From NCBI GenBank assembly GCA_015489765.1, contig WFZC01000157.1, positions 1-32,584 of the forward strand: a stretch of 32,584 nucleotides of DNA, read 5' to 3'. The DNA is from Desulfobulbaceae bacterium. Lineage in GTDB: Bacteria; Desulfobacterota; Desulfobulbia; Desulfobulbales; Desulfobulbaceae. The position numbers and the translations under genes were made by a program. Shown here in pieces: positions 32,530-32,584 of this stretch; positions within the stretch are counted from its first letter, which is position 1; each line of letters starts with the position of its first letter. The notes below the pieces were generated by a model, which saw only the letters and a program-made list of their open reading frames with translations, was not told the origin of the DNA and ran no database searches.

Positions 32530-32584
32530 ATGAAAACATATGTAATATTGATAACTTTGGCGGCAACCTTATTAACACCTATTA
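32530..32584 (+). CDS. Start of an exported-protein gene, cut by the window edge
   Basis: An AAGGAGAT ribosome-binding site (32517-32524) precedes ATG 32530. The 18 visible residues, MKTYVILITLAATLLTPI, look like the charged start and hydrophobic core of a signal peptide. The rest is outside the window, so no function can be given. Confidence 0.6.
   Translation, partial: MKTYVILITLAATLLTPI

Noticed and set aside
1-32584. CRISPR array, prophage, tRNA or rRNA gene
   Set aside because: I saw no regularly spaced repeats, phage genes, or tRNA/rRNA-like sequence on either strand; the only dispersed repeats are the four MITE-like copies.

Overview
The window is bacterial chromosome. It most resembles a Desulfobacterota genome, with Desulfobulbales-like sulfate reducers or sulfur disproportionators as the best guess. 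This is inferred from protein style (a type II secretion set with a GspN-type protein, a PP-loop/NFACT-R protein, several small thioredoxin-like proteins), moderately GC-rich DNA, and two genes that make sense only if UGA is read as selenocysteine. No marker gene in the window proves the taxonomy.

Layout. 1-477 has no gene but carries the first copy of a dispersed inverted-repeat element. 478-2131 is a three-gene minus-strand unit (Trm112-like zinc protein, MscS channel, cupin). 2309-3334 is a MoeA-like molybdopterin-binding protein, divergent from it. 3522-6089 encodes a secreted delta-60 repeat (beta-propeller) protein with a CFI-box C-terminal tail. 6136-18775 is a nearly complete type II secretion locus: gspG-H-I-J-K, a repeat element, then gspL-M-N-C-D-E, with gspF convergent on the minus strand. 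The order is a circular permutation of the textbook C-to-N order with only gspF flipped. No prepilin peptidase (gspO) is present. The delta-60 protein and a trypsin-like protease (23644-24543) are plausible substrates.

18980-19204 is a 74-residue SelW/SelT/SelH-type selenoprotein with an in-frame UGA in a CxxU motif, convergent with a DtxR-type metalloregulator. Then come recN, a PP-loop/NFACT-R-like RNA-thiolation candidate overlapping an alpha/alpha-toroid gene, and the trypsin-like protease. 25047-25616 (minus) is a second selenoprotein: a thioredoxin-fold domain with UxxC at the active site fused to a TPR-like tail. Both UGA codons are followed at the right distance by a hairpin fitting the bacterial SECIS pattern (short stem, G among the first two loop bases, loop beginning 22-24 bases after the UGA). 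Conventional gene calling would miss the first gene and cut the active site off the second.

25617-27126 is a repeat-rich stretch with two more copies of the element, a long AT-rich palindrome, an 84-residue conserved-looking small protein and a CxxC thioredoxin-like protein. 27226-32452 is housekeeping: CCA-adding enzyme, RlmE, YebC, RuvC, RuvA, RuvB. The window ends inside a new exported-protein gene.

The most notable findings are the two hidden selenoproteins with matching SECIS hairpins, and a roughly 190 bp MITE-like element family (four copies, 16 bp terminal inverted repeats, a 6 bp target duplication at the best copy), one of which sits between gspK and gspL inside the secretion operon.
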